NCBI RefSeq assembly: GCF_958295425.1
Contig: NC_081138.1
Location: forward strand, 21,433,886 to 21,497,885
Direction of reading: 5' to 3'
Origin: Solea solea
Lineage: Eukaryota; Chordata; Actinopteri; Pleuronectiformes; Soleidae
Length of the DNA stretch: 64,000 nucleotides
Shown: positions 50,080 to 62,120 of the stretch, piece by piece
Position numbering within the stretch: position 1 is the stretch's first letter
Layout of the letters: every line of letters begins with the position of its first letter
Made by a program: the position numbers and the translations under genes
The notes under the pieces: generated by a model
Database searches by the model: none
What the model was told of the DNA's origin: nothing
The model's input: only the letters and a program-made list of their open reading frames with translations

Positions 50080-50400
50080 GTTTCTTAGTTCATAGTGTTT
50101 TGCAAAACATTTCCACTGTCTTCGAGGAGGACTCGATCATCTGTGTACAGAAGAGCGCCAACTATGAAGTCAGCCACTCTGACACCAGTAGCTACTTGCT
50201 TAACTGCTAGGACTTAAGCATTTAAGTAAAGTGCAAACAGTGTGGGAGAGAGAGCACATCCTCCATCCTGTTCTATACACATTGACTTGTATGCATGCAT
50301 GCAGGGGTTTGGTCGAGAACTTTCAATTCCTTGTAAACTGAGAACATCATGATTTATACAATCAAATGCTTTCTGAAAGTCTATAAAACAACTGAACGTG
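50080..50400 (-). pseudogene. decayed LINE reverse transcriptase fragment
   Basis: Minus-strand conceptual pieces show FIDFQKAFDCINHD (around 50350-50388), then EQDGGCALSPTLFALYLNA, then VGALLYTDDRVLLED with YTDD at 50136-50147 in place of the YADD catalytic box. These are the ordered motifs of non-LTR reverse transcriptases. The fragment has stops and lacks flanking domains, so it is a dead 5'-truncated copy. Clade not assigned. Confidence 0.7.
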
Positions 50401-51519
50401 AGTTTCTGTTTTTGTGTTCTAACATGGACTATGTAGACAAAGAGCAGATGTTGTCAATACAAACCCTTTAACAAAGGTTTCCAAGTAACACCGGAGTACA
50501 GCATATAAACACAACTAAGAAGATCTATCTATCTAGATCTATCTATTTATCATCTATTATTTAAAGGATCTATGATCATTAGTTTAAGACTTGGGGATGC
50601 ACTCTACTATAGATTTTTTGCCAAACAGAGGGATAGATGAACACAAATTACATGAATTCAAATTGTCATGACCTAATAACAAAATTGCAAATATTGACTT
50701 ATATGGCAAAACTATGTGTCTTCTATTACAATATTGATAGGTCATTATTGCCTATTTCATGAGATATTTCTCTCCTCACATTGACTGCATGTTTAAGACC
50801 TCAGTAGACCCTGTGGCGCCCTCTCCTGGCCTTTCACTGTCATGGGAATTTCCCTATGAGGCTGTGAAAAGAGTACATGCTACTGTTTCTCATGCTGCTG
50901 TATTGTTCCAGTTAAATGTGTTGTTGCAAGTCTTATTTAATTATTCTCATAGTGTAGTATGTGGTGGGAAGTAGGAGTGGTGGTCAGTGGATTACCCATT
51001 TTATTTCCACACTTTGCATAAATTGTGTTGAGAATCACTAAGTTATGTAGATTGTGCAACCTTGTTTGCTGGTTTCTTTTGGTTCTGTTGTTTGTCCGAA
51101 ACACTATAATATATAATGATAATAAAAACACTCAGTCAGTGGTTATTTATTGGTGTATGTTGCCCTCTTCTGGACTAAAAGTGGACCTACAGTGCACAAG
51201 CACAGGATAAATACATTGGTTTTCTAAAACAAAGAAAGAAAGAAATCAAACAGGATTTTAAATCGAGTATTGGCAAAAGTGATGAAAGGCCCAAAGGCAA
51301 TAACGGCAATGACAATAAAGAATGTTGTATTCTATTCTCTCCATCGTTCGACCCCTTTTCTCTTTGTTTCCACCAACATGTACCCAATAATGAATGTGAC
51401 AGTGAGTTTATCCCACACCCAGCAGAGAGAACCAACCTACCTACCGACAAAGAAGAGGAACTCTCAAACCAATGCTTAATGTTATAACAGACAGCAAAAA
51501 TAATTACATTTTATTGTTA

Positions 51520-51774
51520 TTATGGTAGTTTTACATTTCTATTCTCAAGCAATAAGAAAAACCTAAAACACAGTGGATATTCATCAGGGCCCTCCCTCCT
51601 AACTACAGCATACACTTTGTCACTGGGAAACTCATACTTCATCCTCTCCGCTGCCCGAACTGGGCAGTGCCAATCTGTACAGTGGCATAGCCATGCCACG
51701 CCAACACAACATCCCCTGATGGGAGAACAGGTGTTGGACAGGGTCCAGTGGAGCAGAGCGGAGCGGGCTGCCAT
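51520..51774 (-). other. weak open frame, possible relic of a coding sequence
   Basis: An 84-codon minus-strand frame includes MKYEFPSDKVYAVVRREG and PDEYPLCFRFF, which looks protein-like. A second frame upstream reads VVLAWHGYATVQIGTAQFG, suggesting a frameshifted relic. Family not recognised; chance is possible. Confidence 0.2.
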
Positions 51775-52282
51775 GATGTATCTGATGAACAGGCCAGCAC
51801 AGTCTCCCCTGGCCCGAGGGAGGGGGACCCAGCCATTTTTAACTGTGTGTGTGTGTGTGTGTGACAGAGAGAGGGAGAGCAGAGGTTCTGTGGGGGCAGC
51901 AGCTGTACAACAATGAGCCCCGACAACAGACGCAGCAGGGAAGTGGGCTAATCTGGGAAATCCCTAAGCACAAACAATACAGTACAGCTTTGCTGGAAGA
52001 AAACTTCCAATCCACAAAGTCCACACTGATTTTGACTTTTCATATATAATGGGAGACATAATTGGGTTGGAGGTTAAGGGTTAGTGGGCTGAATTTTAGT
52101 TTTTCCTTCTAGTCCTTTAATATGTTAGACGTAAATTAGAGCAAGTCACCTCTGATAGAACAATAGGAACCACAGAGAAGTCATATAATGTGTAACAACT
52201 CAGGGGTGGAAGGTTACATTTGTTGACATTTGTTGACACTGACACGAGGCGGTGGATTTGTGGCGATGTGACAAAATCAGCC

Positions 52283-52860
52283 TTAAAAGCGACATAGACC
52301 GGAAGCTCCAATTAACACTGCTTTTGTGTGTGTATCCGTGTCATTACCTCGTTTACGAAACCCTAAAGTTTCAGAACAAATAGGGCTTTATTGTTTTCCT
52401 GGGCTTCCGTTTGCTGATGATGTCATCAGTTAACCTCACCACTCCTCTTACCACCATAGCGCCTCCTGGTGCGGGCACTAGTCCGGGCACATCCGGTTGC
52501 GTACATTCAACCGCAGAAGAAGAAGAACTACTCTCGTTGTAGCTGCTGAGATGCAGAGCATCCACCGCACCAGAGGGGGAGCTGTGTATCTGAGAGCTGA
52601 CGTGCTAATTACGTCACTGGCCAATCACAGGACAGTGGGAAAGCTCTCGTTAGCTGGCCAATCACAGCACAGTCTGCGTTCTTGGGGTGTGATTTTGGTC
52701 TGAAACAGCTTGGCTGAAGAGAGCGTCAGTGAGGAGATATTTCGATCGGCTCGTTTGCAGCGACTGGGAGGTTTTTAACCATGAAAACAAGTTAATATAT
52801 GTAAGTAGACCTCCATAACTAACATATATGTGTGATACAAGCATTCGATGTCACCTTTAA
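52283..52860. mobile_element. piggyBac-like MITE with TTAA ends
   Basis: The left end TTAAAAGCGACATAGACCGG (from 52283) and the right end ATGTCACCTTTAA (to 52860) form an imperfect inverted repeat; the right end reads TTAAAGGTGACATCGA on the minus strand. Both ends fall on TTAA, the piggyBac target. No transposase. The body is CpG-richer than the surroundings and holds two tandem CTGGCCAATCACAG segments (52.62 and 52.66 kb) and a TTACGTCA word. Confidence 0.6.
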
Positions 52861-53373
52861 AATACAGAGGCAAATGAAACTGCGACAGACATGTCAATAT
52901 TAGGAATCCAGTACTGATCAAAAATCCCTGGCAAGTACAATCCAATGCGACTCATTGTAACATTGTGGACTTTAGTGCTGGACGCAACTTGAGGGATAGT
53001 GCAGCATAATGAGTGGAAAATACAGGTTATAGTGAGTTTAAGAGACAACCAGAAACTGGGGAAACTACACTGCACAGGTGATACACAATGAGAAAACAAC
53101 CAGGGAGAAAGGCACAAGCACAGGTACAAAATATAACTGTGTGTGTGTTTTATGTCAATTATGTTTTTTTTATCAAGCAAATATTACGTGTTAAATGATA
53201 AAAATAATAAAAGTTATTCACAAAAACAAAACGGTACGGAAGGAACTGGTATGGAAAAGACTGGAGAGTGAAGCCAGAGATTTAATTAAGTGTTGCAATC
53301 AGGATGATGGACAACAGGTGTGCAGGTGGAGCAGCAGGAAGATTAGTGGGTAAGCCACGCCCAGCCCAACACG

Positions 53374-53375
<2 letters not shown>

Positions 53376-53409
<34 letters not shown>
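53376..53409. repeat. (CA)n microsatellite
   Basis: About 17 CA units. Confidence 0.9.
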
Positions 53410-53413
<4 letters not shown>

Positions 53414-53639
53414 CCAGGACTTAACCCTGTAACTGTAAAAGTTGTGTGTTGTACGCTTTTTGGAACTCACAAAGATATAAATACATGTACACACACACAC
53501 ACAAATGGAGAAGGATATAAATAATTAGTAGTCATAATTAAAACCATTAAAACCTCATCCGTCCACCCATCTATCTATATACACACACTCATTTTGGATG
53601 GCCTTAAAACAGGTCTCAGTAAGCCATATCTACGCCTTG

Positions 53640-54110
53640 ACTCACACCATAAGAAACCACGTTTATTGGGGTTTTTTGAGATCCTGTTTCTTAAGTCCCT
53701 TTATTGCTAATTTCACAGCCAAAAATGACACGGCATATGATGATTTGCTAAGTCGCTGCGGAGCCATATTGGCCTAGGCAAGGCTTGTAGTCCCCGTTAA
53801 TGGGTTGAGTATAATATTTTATGTCCCGTTGCTATAGCCACAGTGCTTAACTTGTGATGTAAAAATAGTCAGGCCCATTCATTTCAGCATAAATACTTCA
53901 CTGGGCGTCAAGACAGAGAATGAGCTGTATGTAAAAAACGTGTCTATCTGAATGTGCCCCGGCAGAGGGAGACGGTATTGCTACTTTACACATAATGACG
54001 GCCCAGGTCGTTTGGCGGAGAATAATGGTGGGTTTCGCTGTAAAGCGTATCACTCTCATTAGGTTTTTACACAGTGGATATACCTAACTGGAGATGCACT
54101 TGTCTGGACG
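53640..54110. promoter_or_regulatory. candidate conserved non-coding element 1
   Basis: Unique, non-repetitive sequence of balanced composition with dense recognisable words: GCCATATTGG, TAATGGG, CTAATTTCACAG, TTTACACATAATGACGG. No open frame. The call rests on appearance only. Confidence 0.25.
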
Positions 54111-54179
54111 GACACGCACACACACACATTCTTCTCCAAAGTCATTAAATCCCTTTAAAAAAAAAAGAGAGGCCTCATT

Positions 54180-54460
54180 TGAGAGAAGCAATAAAATTTT
54201 TAATCATTTTATTACCAAAAGAGTATTTAACAAGTGGGCAATGAAACGCCAAAGGCAGGTTAGCTGAGTTTAACCTTCAGAGAGGAAGCCATGTATCACA
54301 TGCTGCCCTGAGGCATGGTGGGACAGAAATGTCATCCTCCATTATCCAACATACCTGAAGTGTGGCGTTGCGCGGCTGGCAGGCAGGCGTCTTGCTCTGC
54401 AAGGCGAGGCTGAAGGGAAATTAGGTGGAATTCAATTAATGGATGTTTTTTACGCACCAG
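54180..54460. promoter_or_regulatory. candidate conserved non-coding element 2
   Basis: Unique block with homeobox-like AT words (TTTTAATCATTTTATTAC), AACGCCAAAGGCAGG and TTCAATTAATGG. Not coding on either strand. Confidence 0.25.
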
Positions 54461-55119
54461 GGAGAGGGCACAGCTGCACACACACACACACACACACACA
54501 CACCTTAATTTGTGATGCACACGCGACGTAACTGATGAAACACACTTGTGAATGCACCCACATGCACCTCAAATCATGTCTGCGATGCCTCACAATACTG
54601 ACGAGACAGCCAGGCAAGGAGAACACATGTTCTTTCCTCTGCTGGTTCTCCGTTATACTTTCTATCTTTGTACCTGCTACTTAACTTTCCACCTTCCTCA
54701 CTCTGTGAGAAGAGAGTCAGCTCTGTTTAGTCTCCCCCTCTCCCTCTCTCTCTCTCTCTCTCTCTCCCTGTGGCAGTGCAGCAGAGTCGCACCACTGCTT
54801 CCCCTCAGCAGGTCAGTTAAGGAGAAAATGAGGCAGAGGGGGACACTCTCAGTCTGTCACCATAAAAGAACCATACCTACCTACCTACCTGGCTGCCAAC
54901 TGCTCATAAATATCTGTTAAACTGCTGCACAGTCTAAGCAACGCTCGCATCGTACACTAAATGTTCCTTTTAGGGGAATACAAGTGGTATTTCCAGAAAA
55001 GCAGGCCTAAAAGGAAGTGAAACACTCCATCCGCCTCTGAAAGCACAACATACATTTCACAATTTCCTTGGCACTCAGGTATAATTTATGGTTTAAAACA
55101 CAAAAATACTTTATTTTCA

Positions 55120-55370
55120 ATAACAAGCTTCTGTGGTACTTAGAGGGACTGGCCCGCAAAGTTAATTGAAAAGTGTCTGGGTTCTCTCATTTGCATAAGA
55201 AACACATTTAAAGGTGAAAAATTATAAATAAATATGCGGCCACCTGTGAAATATGGCTTTTGCCCTGCTGGTCATTTATAACTTTGCCTTTAATTATGTG
55301 ACAGACTGGGGTTCTGCAGCTGTAATGAGAGACTGGAGTGATGGAGAGGAGTGTGTGAGAGACAGAGGGC
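55120..55370. promoter_or_regulatory. candidate conserved non-coding element 3 with POU octamer
   Basis: Contains ATTTGCATAA (octamer-like), CACCTGTG (E-box), TTTATAA and CTTTAATTATGTG (homeodomain-like) close together in unique sequence. Looks like a developmental enhancer; not proven. Confidence 0.3.
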
Positions 55371-55724
55371 TATAGGTCATTCACTGTATGAACAGATACA
55401 CACACAGATGGACAGACACAGGTAGGACGATTTAAAGATTGTTAAAAGGTTATCATTTGATTTTTTGTTTATAACTTGAGATAGCAGTACTTGCCACATT
55501 TTGATTCATACAGTCATTTTTAATCATCCTATATTTTCCAGTTTTGTCAAATTCTTGTATTTTAATTTAATATTACGTTTAATGGTCTACTCTTTGGGTT
55601 TGTTGTTTGCATGTTATTTTTTTATTTTATTTTAACTGAAGTTTTATTAATATCCAATTCATTGTTTTAATTTTATTTTGTGTATATTCATTTATTCATT
55701 AAAGTATACCACAGTTTTTCCTAA

Positions 55725-55870
55725 GTTCCCCCAGTTCAGTTTAGTTCAGCCATTTATTGTCCCTGATGGGAAACTTGTATTACAGACAAACTTAGAGAGA
55801 CATTACAATTACAATGACACAAATTATCACATCTATCATACAGTGTTCATACATGACCCAAGTTGTGAAA
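55725..55870. repeat. fish retroposon tail-like fragment
   Basis: CAGCCATTTATTGTCCCTGA and TGGGAAACTTGTATTACAG resemble the widespread TTTATTGTCCC-GGGGAAA retroposon end of fishes. Degraded. Confidence 0.4.
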
Positions 55871-57209
55871 CTTAAAAAACACCAAAAATAAACAAACACC
55901 CATGTACTTTCAAATACAATGTTCAACCCAGTTGCCAAGATACTATGTTGCCATTGTTTGTTCCTGCAAACCACAGATATATAGAACATTTCTATGTTTG
56001 TGGCACTTTTGGCATTTTCATCAAATCACACTGCTGATAACCACTTCTTGGTTGTGAAACTCGTGTTTAGGTTTAGGTAAAAAAATTGAGATTTTCCTCA
56101 TAGCATGACAACGTCCACTCCATAATAATAATATCCTCATAAGACTACATTCTTCTTTTTCAGTCACTCTTCCTCTGCCAGTTGAGAATTTGGCCTCAAA
56201 GTCACTATAAATCACTTCTGTGAGTTTTGCCAAAAAGTCACATTCAAACCTCTGATTGTGTCGAACTGGCAAAAGTAAAATATCAAGCTTTCTTCCAGGA
56301 CACTAAACTGGTATGTTACACTGTCTCACTCTTTGACGCCTGCATTATTTTTTTTCCATTTTCTTTGTTCATTCCCATGTTCTGGAAATGACGCATCTGT
56401 AGACTCCATAAAGTAAAATGTCAAGCGCCAACCGAGCTTGTGTCGATGACAGACACATTGGCAGTTTAAGTGTCACACAGGAGACGGGCTGTGACAAAAA
56501 GTCAGGCGGAGACACAGACACAGACAGGTATAAGCATTGCAGAACATCAGACAGATACTTAGACAAAAGACTGGCTGGTGGATATGCTGCGTGTGGCACT
56601 TCTCTGTCTCCCCCTCTTCCACCCTCTCTCTCTCTCTCTCTCTCTTTTATGCATAAAGACAACAGCTTGCATTGCCCTGCAGGTACCAGAGCGCTGTGCC
56701 GCCACACACCGCTCTCTTTTTCACCTTCACTCCATCTCTGCGGTCACTTCCCGGTAGAGCTTGCGTCGCCCACTTCCTGGGGTGTTTTCTCTCTCTCTCT
56801 CCCCCTCATCTAATTTTTACCTCTCTTACCCCATCTCTGAGTAGCAGTGGAGGGAGGGAGGGAGGCAGGCATAGGCAAGGCCTAGCCCAGCCCATAGTCG
56901 TATTAGAAGAAGGCCATATTTCACCATTTCACCCCCCAGAAATATTACAAGATAGACAAGCAAGCAGGGGCTAATCCCTGGGATGAAATTAGCAGCAGAG
57001 GGGTTAGCGGCAGGATGGAAGGATGATAGAGAGGATGGCGGGGGGAGGGGGGGAGGGGGGGGAGTCGCTGAGCCCAGCTAGAGGCAACTCGTCCACAGGG
57101 ATAATTACAAGATGCTCCCGGGATCTGTCTGTCTGTAGGCTGTGCTGGGCTGGCCTTCATTTTTGATGGCTCTATTTTCAACAAGGGTGACTATAGTTCT
57201 CACCCTCAC

Positions 57210-57213
<4 letters not shown>

Positions 57214-57244
<31 letters not shown>
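57214..57244. repeat. (GT)n microsatellite
   Basis: About 15 GT units; a second GT tract lies at 57392-57420. Confidence 0.95.
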
Positions 57245-57246
<2 letters not shown>

Positions 57247-57879
57247 CCTCTTTCTTTTCGCGTCTCCAGTGCTTCACAAAGGCTACATAGTAAAAGCTAT
57301 TAAAATTGAAATTGTTCTAGGGGCAGTGAGCAAATGGGGGGAGAGAAGCGACACACTCAACCCCCATGACAGGCTGTTTAATAATGGCTGGAGTGTGTGT
57401 GTGTGTGTGTGTGTGTGTGTATCTCATGTCTATGACCCAACTAGCAGGCCCGCCAGAAATATAAACTCCATGGTGTGTATGTTTTCTCTTATTTTAGGCT
57501 TGTGTGGCTTCTGGAAAATGTCTTTTACATTAATTCTCAAAGGCTTTACCTTAAAATTAATTCAAAAAGAAAAATAAATATTAAAAGTCATACTTTTTCA
57601 GTTGTATCTATATATCTACCTGTACATGCTAATGTTTCCTTGCCGCCCCGAGGAAATACTTCAATACAAGTATGTGATTTACAGTAGAAACAGTCAAAGA
57701 TCTTTTTGAGACATTAATTTCCCTACATCACAGCTAATAAGTGAGTCAGTCTCCTCCTCCCTCAGTGCGTAGGTGACCAGCACGCTGACCTCTCTCCAGG
57801 GAAACAATGACTTTGAGAGGGCTGGAAATCACACACACACATACACAGATTTGCGCAGGATTCTTTGGGAGGACGATCA

Positions 57880-58040
57880 TAGACAGACACAAGCCCCTTA
57901 CCCTAACCTTAACCATCACAACTCAGTGCCTAACCCTTAACCTAAACCCTAAAACCAAGTCTTAACCCTCAAAAAGCTATTTAAAGTTGTGAGGACCAGC
58001 CAAACTGTCCTAACAAAGACAGGTCTGAATCAAAATTGCT
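57880..58040. repeat. GTCCTCA / CCTAACC dispersed repeat copy
   Basis: It contains ACCATCACAACTCAGTGCC, CTAACCCTTAAC, TTAAAGTTGTGAGGACC and GCCAAACTGTCCTAAC in the same order as the 13.8-14.3 kb copies. It lies in otherwise unique upstream sequence. Confidence 0.55.
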
Positions 58041-58789
58041 CCTGACAGCCTTCTGGAGACATGTATACACACATACATGCACATTTAAAATATAAACAGC
58101 ATAGCACTGAAACCCACTGAGACTTTCCATAATATAAGTTTATTCGCAATCATTTTTATTTTTTACAATTTATTTTAAATGTATTTCCCCTGTGCCATCC
58201 TTCCCTTGTTCCCTTATATCCAAGGCTGTAAAGGTTTTATTATAATAACATACAAAACAATATTGTATAGTTTTGTGTCGTTAAGACGAGCGCATGTGAC
58301 AACAACAATCCAAATATTATTTAATATTAATACTTTGTTTCATATTTTATTTTTCCAACAACCCCAGCATTACCATCATGACCAATTTAGAAGCAGTCTA
58401 ATAATAAAGTATATTTAGACTATAACGTATAATTATTTACTAAAAAATTCTATTGTTTTGAATCATATTTGCTAATATTTATGTACTGGTGAGAGCATAA
58501 CTGAGTTTAAAAAACGGTTTTGTCTCCTCTGACACCAGCTGCTAATGGGAGTCATATAATGAAGCTGCAGCTGAGCTGTTCCATGTGCATCCTGTAGATG
58601 GCGCTCTACGCCAGGAAATGGTACTGGACTTTGATGGAATGTGGCTCACTGCGCAGAATAAATGTGTGTGAGAGGGAGAAAGTGAGAGGGTGGAAAATAA
58701 AATCAGAGCAAGAGAGATGGTGTGTGTGTGTGTGTGTGTGTTAGAGAGAGATAGCAACAGAGAGAGAGAGAGAGAGGGGTGTACAGTAC

Positions 58790-58887
58790 CTGATGCTACA
58801 GAATAGTCTAATGACCGTCCTTCTTTGTCTTTGAGCAGGCAGACAGAGTCATCGAGCACATTCAGCACCAGAATAGCTACTGAACAA
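58790..58887 (-). other. weak candidate coding exon, unknown gene
   Basis: Minus-strand frame open through 98 bp, bounded by GTGCAG (acceptor) and CATCAG|GTACTG (donor). It would encode SVAILVLNVLDDSVCLL, then KDKEGRSLDYSVAS. Codon use is plausible but the family is not recognised and no partner exon was found. Confidence 0.2.
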
Positions 58888-59574
58888 CTGCACATAAAGT
58901 GAAGTTATAAACAAAAAAAAGAGTGCAGTAGATCATCGAGACGTGCAGGGGCCACAATGACATGTTCCCTCTGATGACGACAGCCTCGCACATAATTCAA
59001 AACAAATTAATCCAAATGGTAACTTCTGTGGGTGCAGTTCTTTTTTGAGAGATATTATTTTCTGCAGCGAAGCAAGTTTGCTTCAGCGTAGAATAACACA
59101 AAACAGGTCTGGAGACACAGAGGACGTTATAAAAACAAGCATGCCCGCATGGGCACACACTGAGTTAAATTAAAATGAGTTTAATGATACTTGGGCTTTG
59201 TTTGACAACTTACTGAGCCCATATCATTATGTATAGTTTCTTCTTAGTAATAACATTTTTAAACATTGTAAATAACAGAAAATACAAGTATGGGAAGACA
59301 CATTTCCCTCACAGTGTAATTAATAAATTCAGTCAACGTCACATTTTCATTGACATGGTGGTCAAAAGCAGCTGCGTCACATTTTATTACATGCAATGAG
59401 GTCGTAATTATGCTGCCGTCGTATAGAGGAAATAATTGTGTTCAGCGTTGAAACCAAAACAAATCAAGTGATTTAATTCTTCCTCATGTTGAGTCACATC
59501 AGTTGTATTAATTTGGGAAAACTGCACATGGAAAATGTTTTGAATGCACATTGAAATTTTCATGGTGAAATCTG

Positions 59575-59575
<1 letters not shown>

Positions 59576-59615
<40 letters not shown>

Positions 59616-59644
59616 CATCATCATCATTATTATTATTATTATTA
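59576..59644. repeat. (ATT)n microsatellite with CAT interruption
   Basis: Over 20 ATT units with an internal ATC run. Confidence 0.95.
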
Positions 59645-60979
59645 CTATGTGAGAGGCAATGCCTTTTGACATCAACTGGGAGACCAGTCTAAAAATAGAA
59701 TTATGGATGTCACTGAATAATATGCGCATAACACTCCACTTTTCGTCCTGAAGCGTGCACAACCAAACAACTGTGATGTCCATTTCTACTAAATAATTCA
59801 AGTCATAATTAATATCATTCAACTAGTACATCTGCCTTATAATGTAGCTGAAAATGTCTTTAGTAAGTCTTATTAACACGAATCAATTACACGTCTGGTT
59901 GATAATTATCTAATGCAGAGATCATATGAAAAACATTCAAATGTGGTACTTAAGCGCAAACAAATCCACTTTTAAAACATTCTTCACATTTGGCTTTAAT
60001 AAAATATACACCTATTATGGATGTCAGATATTTGGTCTTTTAAGTCCTTATTCACTTCACAGTCAAATGTATAGTTTCACCATAAATAGGAGAGAAGATG
60101 TACAGTTACACATGTTCTATACCCTGAAAGGTTGAAAAATGATGGCCTTTCTTCATTTTAATTTAGTATTTTTCTTTTGTACTTTACCAACTCAGATGTA
60201 AAGTTACACACATGCAAAAATGTTCATCTGTGTGATTAAAAGTATTTAAAATAATGCGCTTAAAAGTGTGCTTCTTTTTCTAATAATTATATTAAAAAAA
60301 ACTATTCCGGTGTTAACATGATTTTTTAGTATAGTCCACGTTATAAATAATATATGCCGCCGTTTATCCTGCAGTGTTGTGTCTCTCCTTAAACAGTATA
60401 GTCATTAATAATATAATTAATGGAAATGGTTTCTATTTTAACTTTTCATTCCTTTAAAATAAGTTCTGTTATTTGGTGCCTACAGGGAGGTCAGAGGAAA
60501 AAAGCTGGCTGTAAAATGACACTCGTGGGAACCAGTCAGGGTCCAGTGTTTTTTTTTTTTTCAAGGACACTTCAGTAGGATTTTGTATATATAATATAAT
60601 ATAATACTACATATTGAACATTTTCTTTTTTGCAAAACATAATATCTTCAATATGCAAACGATCCTTAAAGGACCATGTGTTTGGTGAAGGTTCAAAAAT
60701 GTTATTTTTATGTTCTAATATTCTAATAAATAAGTGATGCAAATAATGTTCAAATTGTTCAAATTAGCCAATTAGTTCAAAATTAGTTCAAAATTGGCCG
60801 CTGTTGTCACACCAGCATCTTTCTTCACTTGTTTCAAAAATAATCGTAAATAAAATGTATTTTTTTAACATTACAACAAACTTAAATTCAACCTATTTGC
60901 TGCCATCTTACTTATTATATTATTATTATATATATTATTATATGGGTTTCAGTTATTACAATTTTCTTATTATTTTAAT

Positions 60980-60982
<3 letters not shown>

Positions 60983-61013
<31 letters not shown>
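60983..61013. repeat. (TA)n microsatellite
   Basis: About 15 TA units, a potential cruciform site. Confidence 0.95.
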
Positions 61014-61016
<3 letters not shown>

Positions 61017-61235
61017 ACTATTAGCAGTACGAGTGTACGTCACATAGTTTGACGATTCCCTAAATAATCGATTTTAATGCTAGACATTTAAAAAAATAAT
61101 AATTTGTATAATATTTTTGTATAGTACATTATTTGTAGTATTTGAACTATGCTGTTTTACAGATTTTATGTTATGATTTTACTTTCACATTCTTACTGTA
61201 GAATTGATTCGATAAAGATTATCTCTCTCTCTCTG

Positions 61236-61268
<33 letters not shown>

Positions 61269-61289
61269 TACTCTTTCCTTCTTCCCCTC

Positions 61290-61540
61290 TGCCTCAGCGC
61301 TCTGACTTTGTTGTGGGCGTAATAGTTCATAACGGTTACAACTAATGAATTGACCAGCCTCGGGGAGGTATATATAAACCTATTAGCTTTAATAAAGTCT
61401 GAAGGTATAAAATGACTCTCTGAGGTATTTCACTATACACTTAGTACTCTTCCCAACCTAATAATACCAGCTTCTCTTCCAAGTACATTGTCATGCTCTC
61501 TGATTGCATTCAGTGGGTCTGTCTGCACAATTATTTAGAG
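61290..61540. promoter_or_regulatory. candidate conserved non-coding element 4
   Basis: Unique block between microsatellites with ACTTTGTTGTGGGCG, AACTAATGAATTGACC and GCACAATTATTTAG. No repeat or coding character. Confidence 0.25.
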
Positions 61541-61560
61541 GACAGAGAGTGTGTGTAAGG

Positions 61561-61609
61561 GAGAGAGCGAGAGAGAGAGAGAGAGAGAAAGAAAGAAAGA
61601 AAGAAAGAG
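61561..61609. repeat. (GA)n/(GAAA)n microsatellite
   Basis: GA tract that turns into GAAA units. Confidence 0.9.
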
Positions 61610-61779
61610 TCTCCAGGAAATGGAGAGTGATTGGAGGCAAAACACAGGTAAGGAAATGGACAATGAGAGACACTGAAGACAGACGGGTGAAGGGAGAACA
61701 AGGCAAACGACAAGCGAGACAAACATGAGGAGATTTGACTTACCTTCAGTCAGCTACGTGTGTGTGTGTGTGTGTGTGT

Positions 61780-61915
61780 GCTCATTTCATTGCCTCCTAA
61801 TCCCTGATTCAATTTCTAGCCTTGACAAATTACTTTCCTGTCCTTACCTAATGCTTTTAACACATGCCTGTAAGAGGCCTTAATCAGGTGAGATGGGCCA
61901 CAGTGTCACTGGCGG

Positions 61916-61946
<31 letters not shown>

Positions 61947-62120
61947 GTATTATTGCCAATGCATATTTGCAAACATGTAAAATGTAATTATGCAAGTTCA
62001 CACACACACACACACACACAGATTAGCCTAGCCAGAGTGCTAACCACCCCGGATAAGCCACCAGGTGGATAATGTGCTACTTTAGTGCCTTAATTACGCC
62101 ATAATCTGTTCAGTGCCTCA
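61780..62120. promoter_or_regulatory. candidate conserved non-coding element 5
   Basis: Two unique stretches (61780-61915 and 62030-62120) split by CA tracts, with CCTTAATCAGGTGAGATG and GCCTTAATTACGCCATAATC (homeobox-like words) and CACCAGGTGG (E-box-like). Confidence 0.25.

Larger units (their letters stand above)
49090..52280. other. upstream region with degraded repeats: no intact gene
   Basis: Contains a repeat whose right end ATTACATACTGGACCCTTAA is at 49713-49732, a style typical of TTAA-targeting fish elements. A LINE reverse transcriptase relic lies near 50.1-50.4 kb. A weak open frame lies on the minus strand at 51520-51774. Otherwise unique sequence. Confidence 0.45.

Noticed and set aside
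56369..56974. Overlapping open frames on both strands near a TC tract
   Set aside because: They are driven by CT/GA low complexity, have no splice support and do not resemble a protein family.
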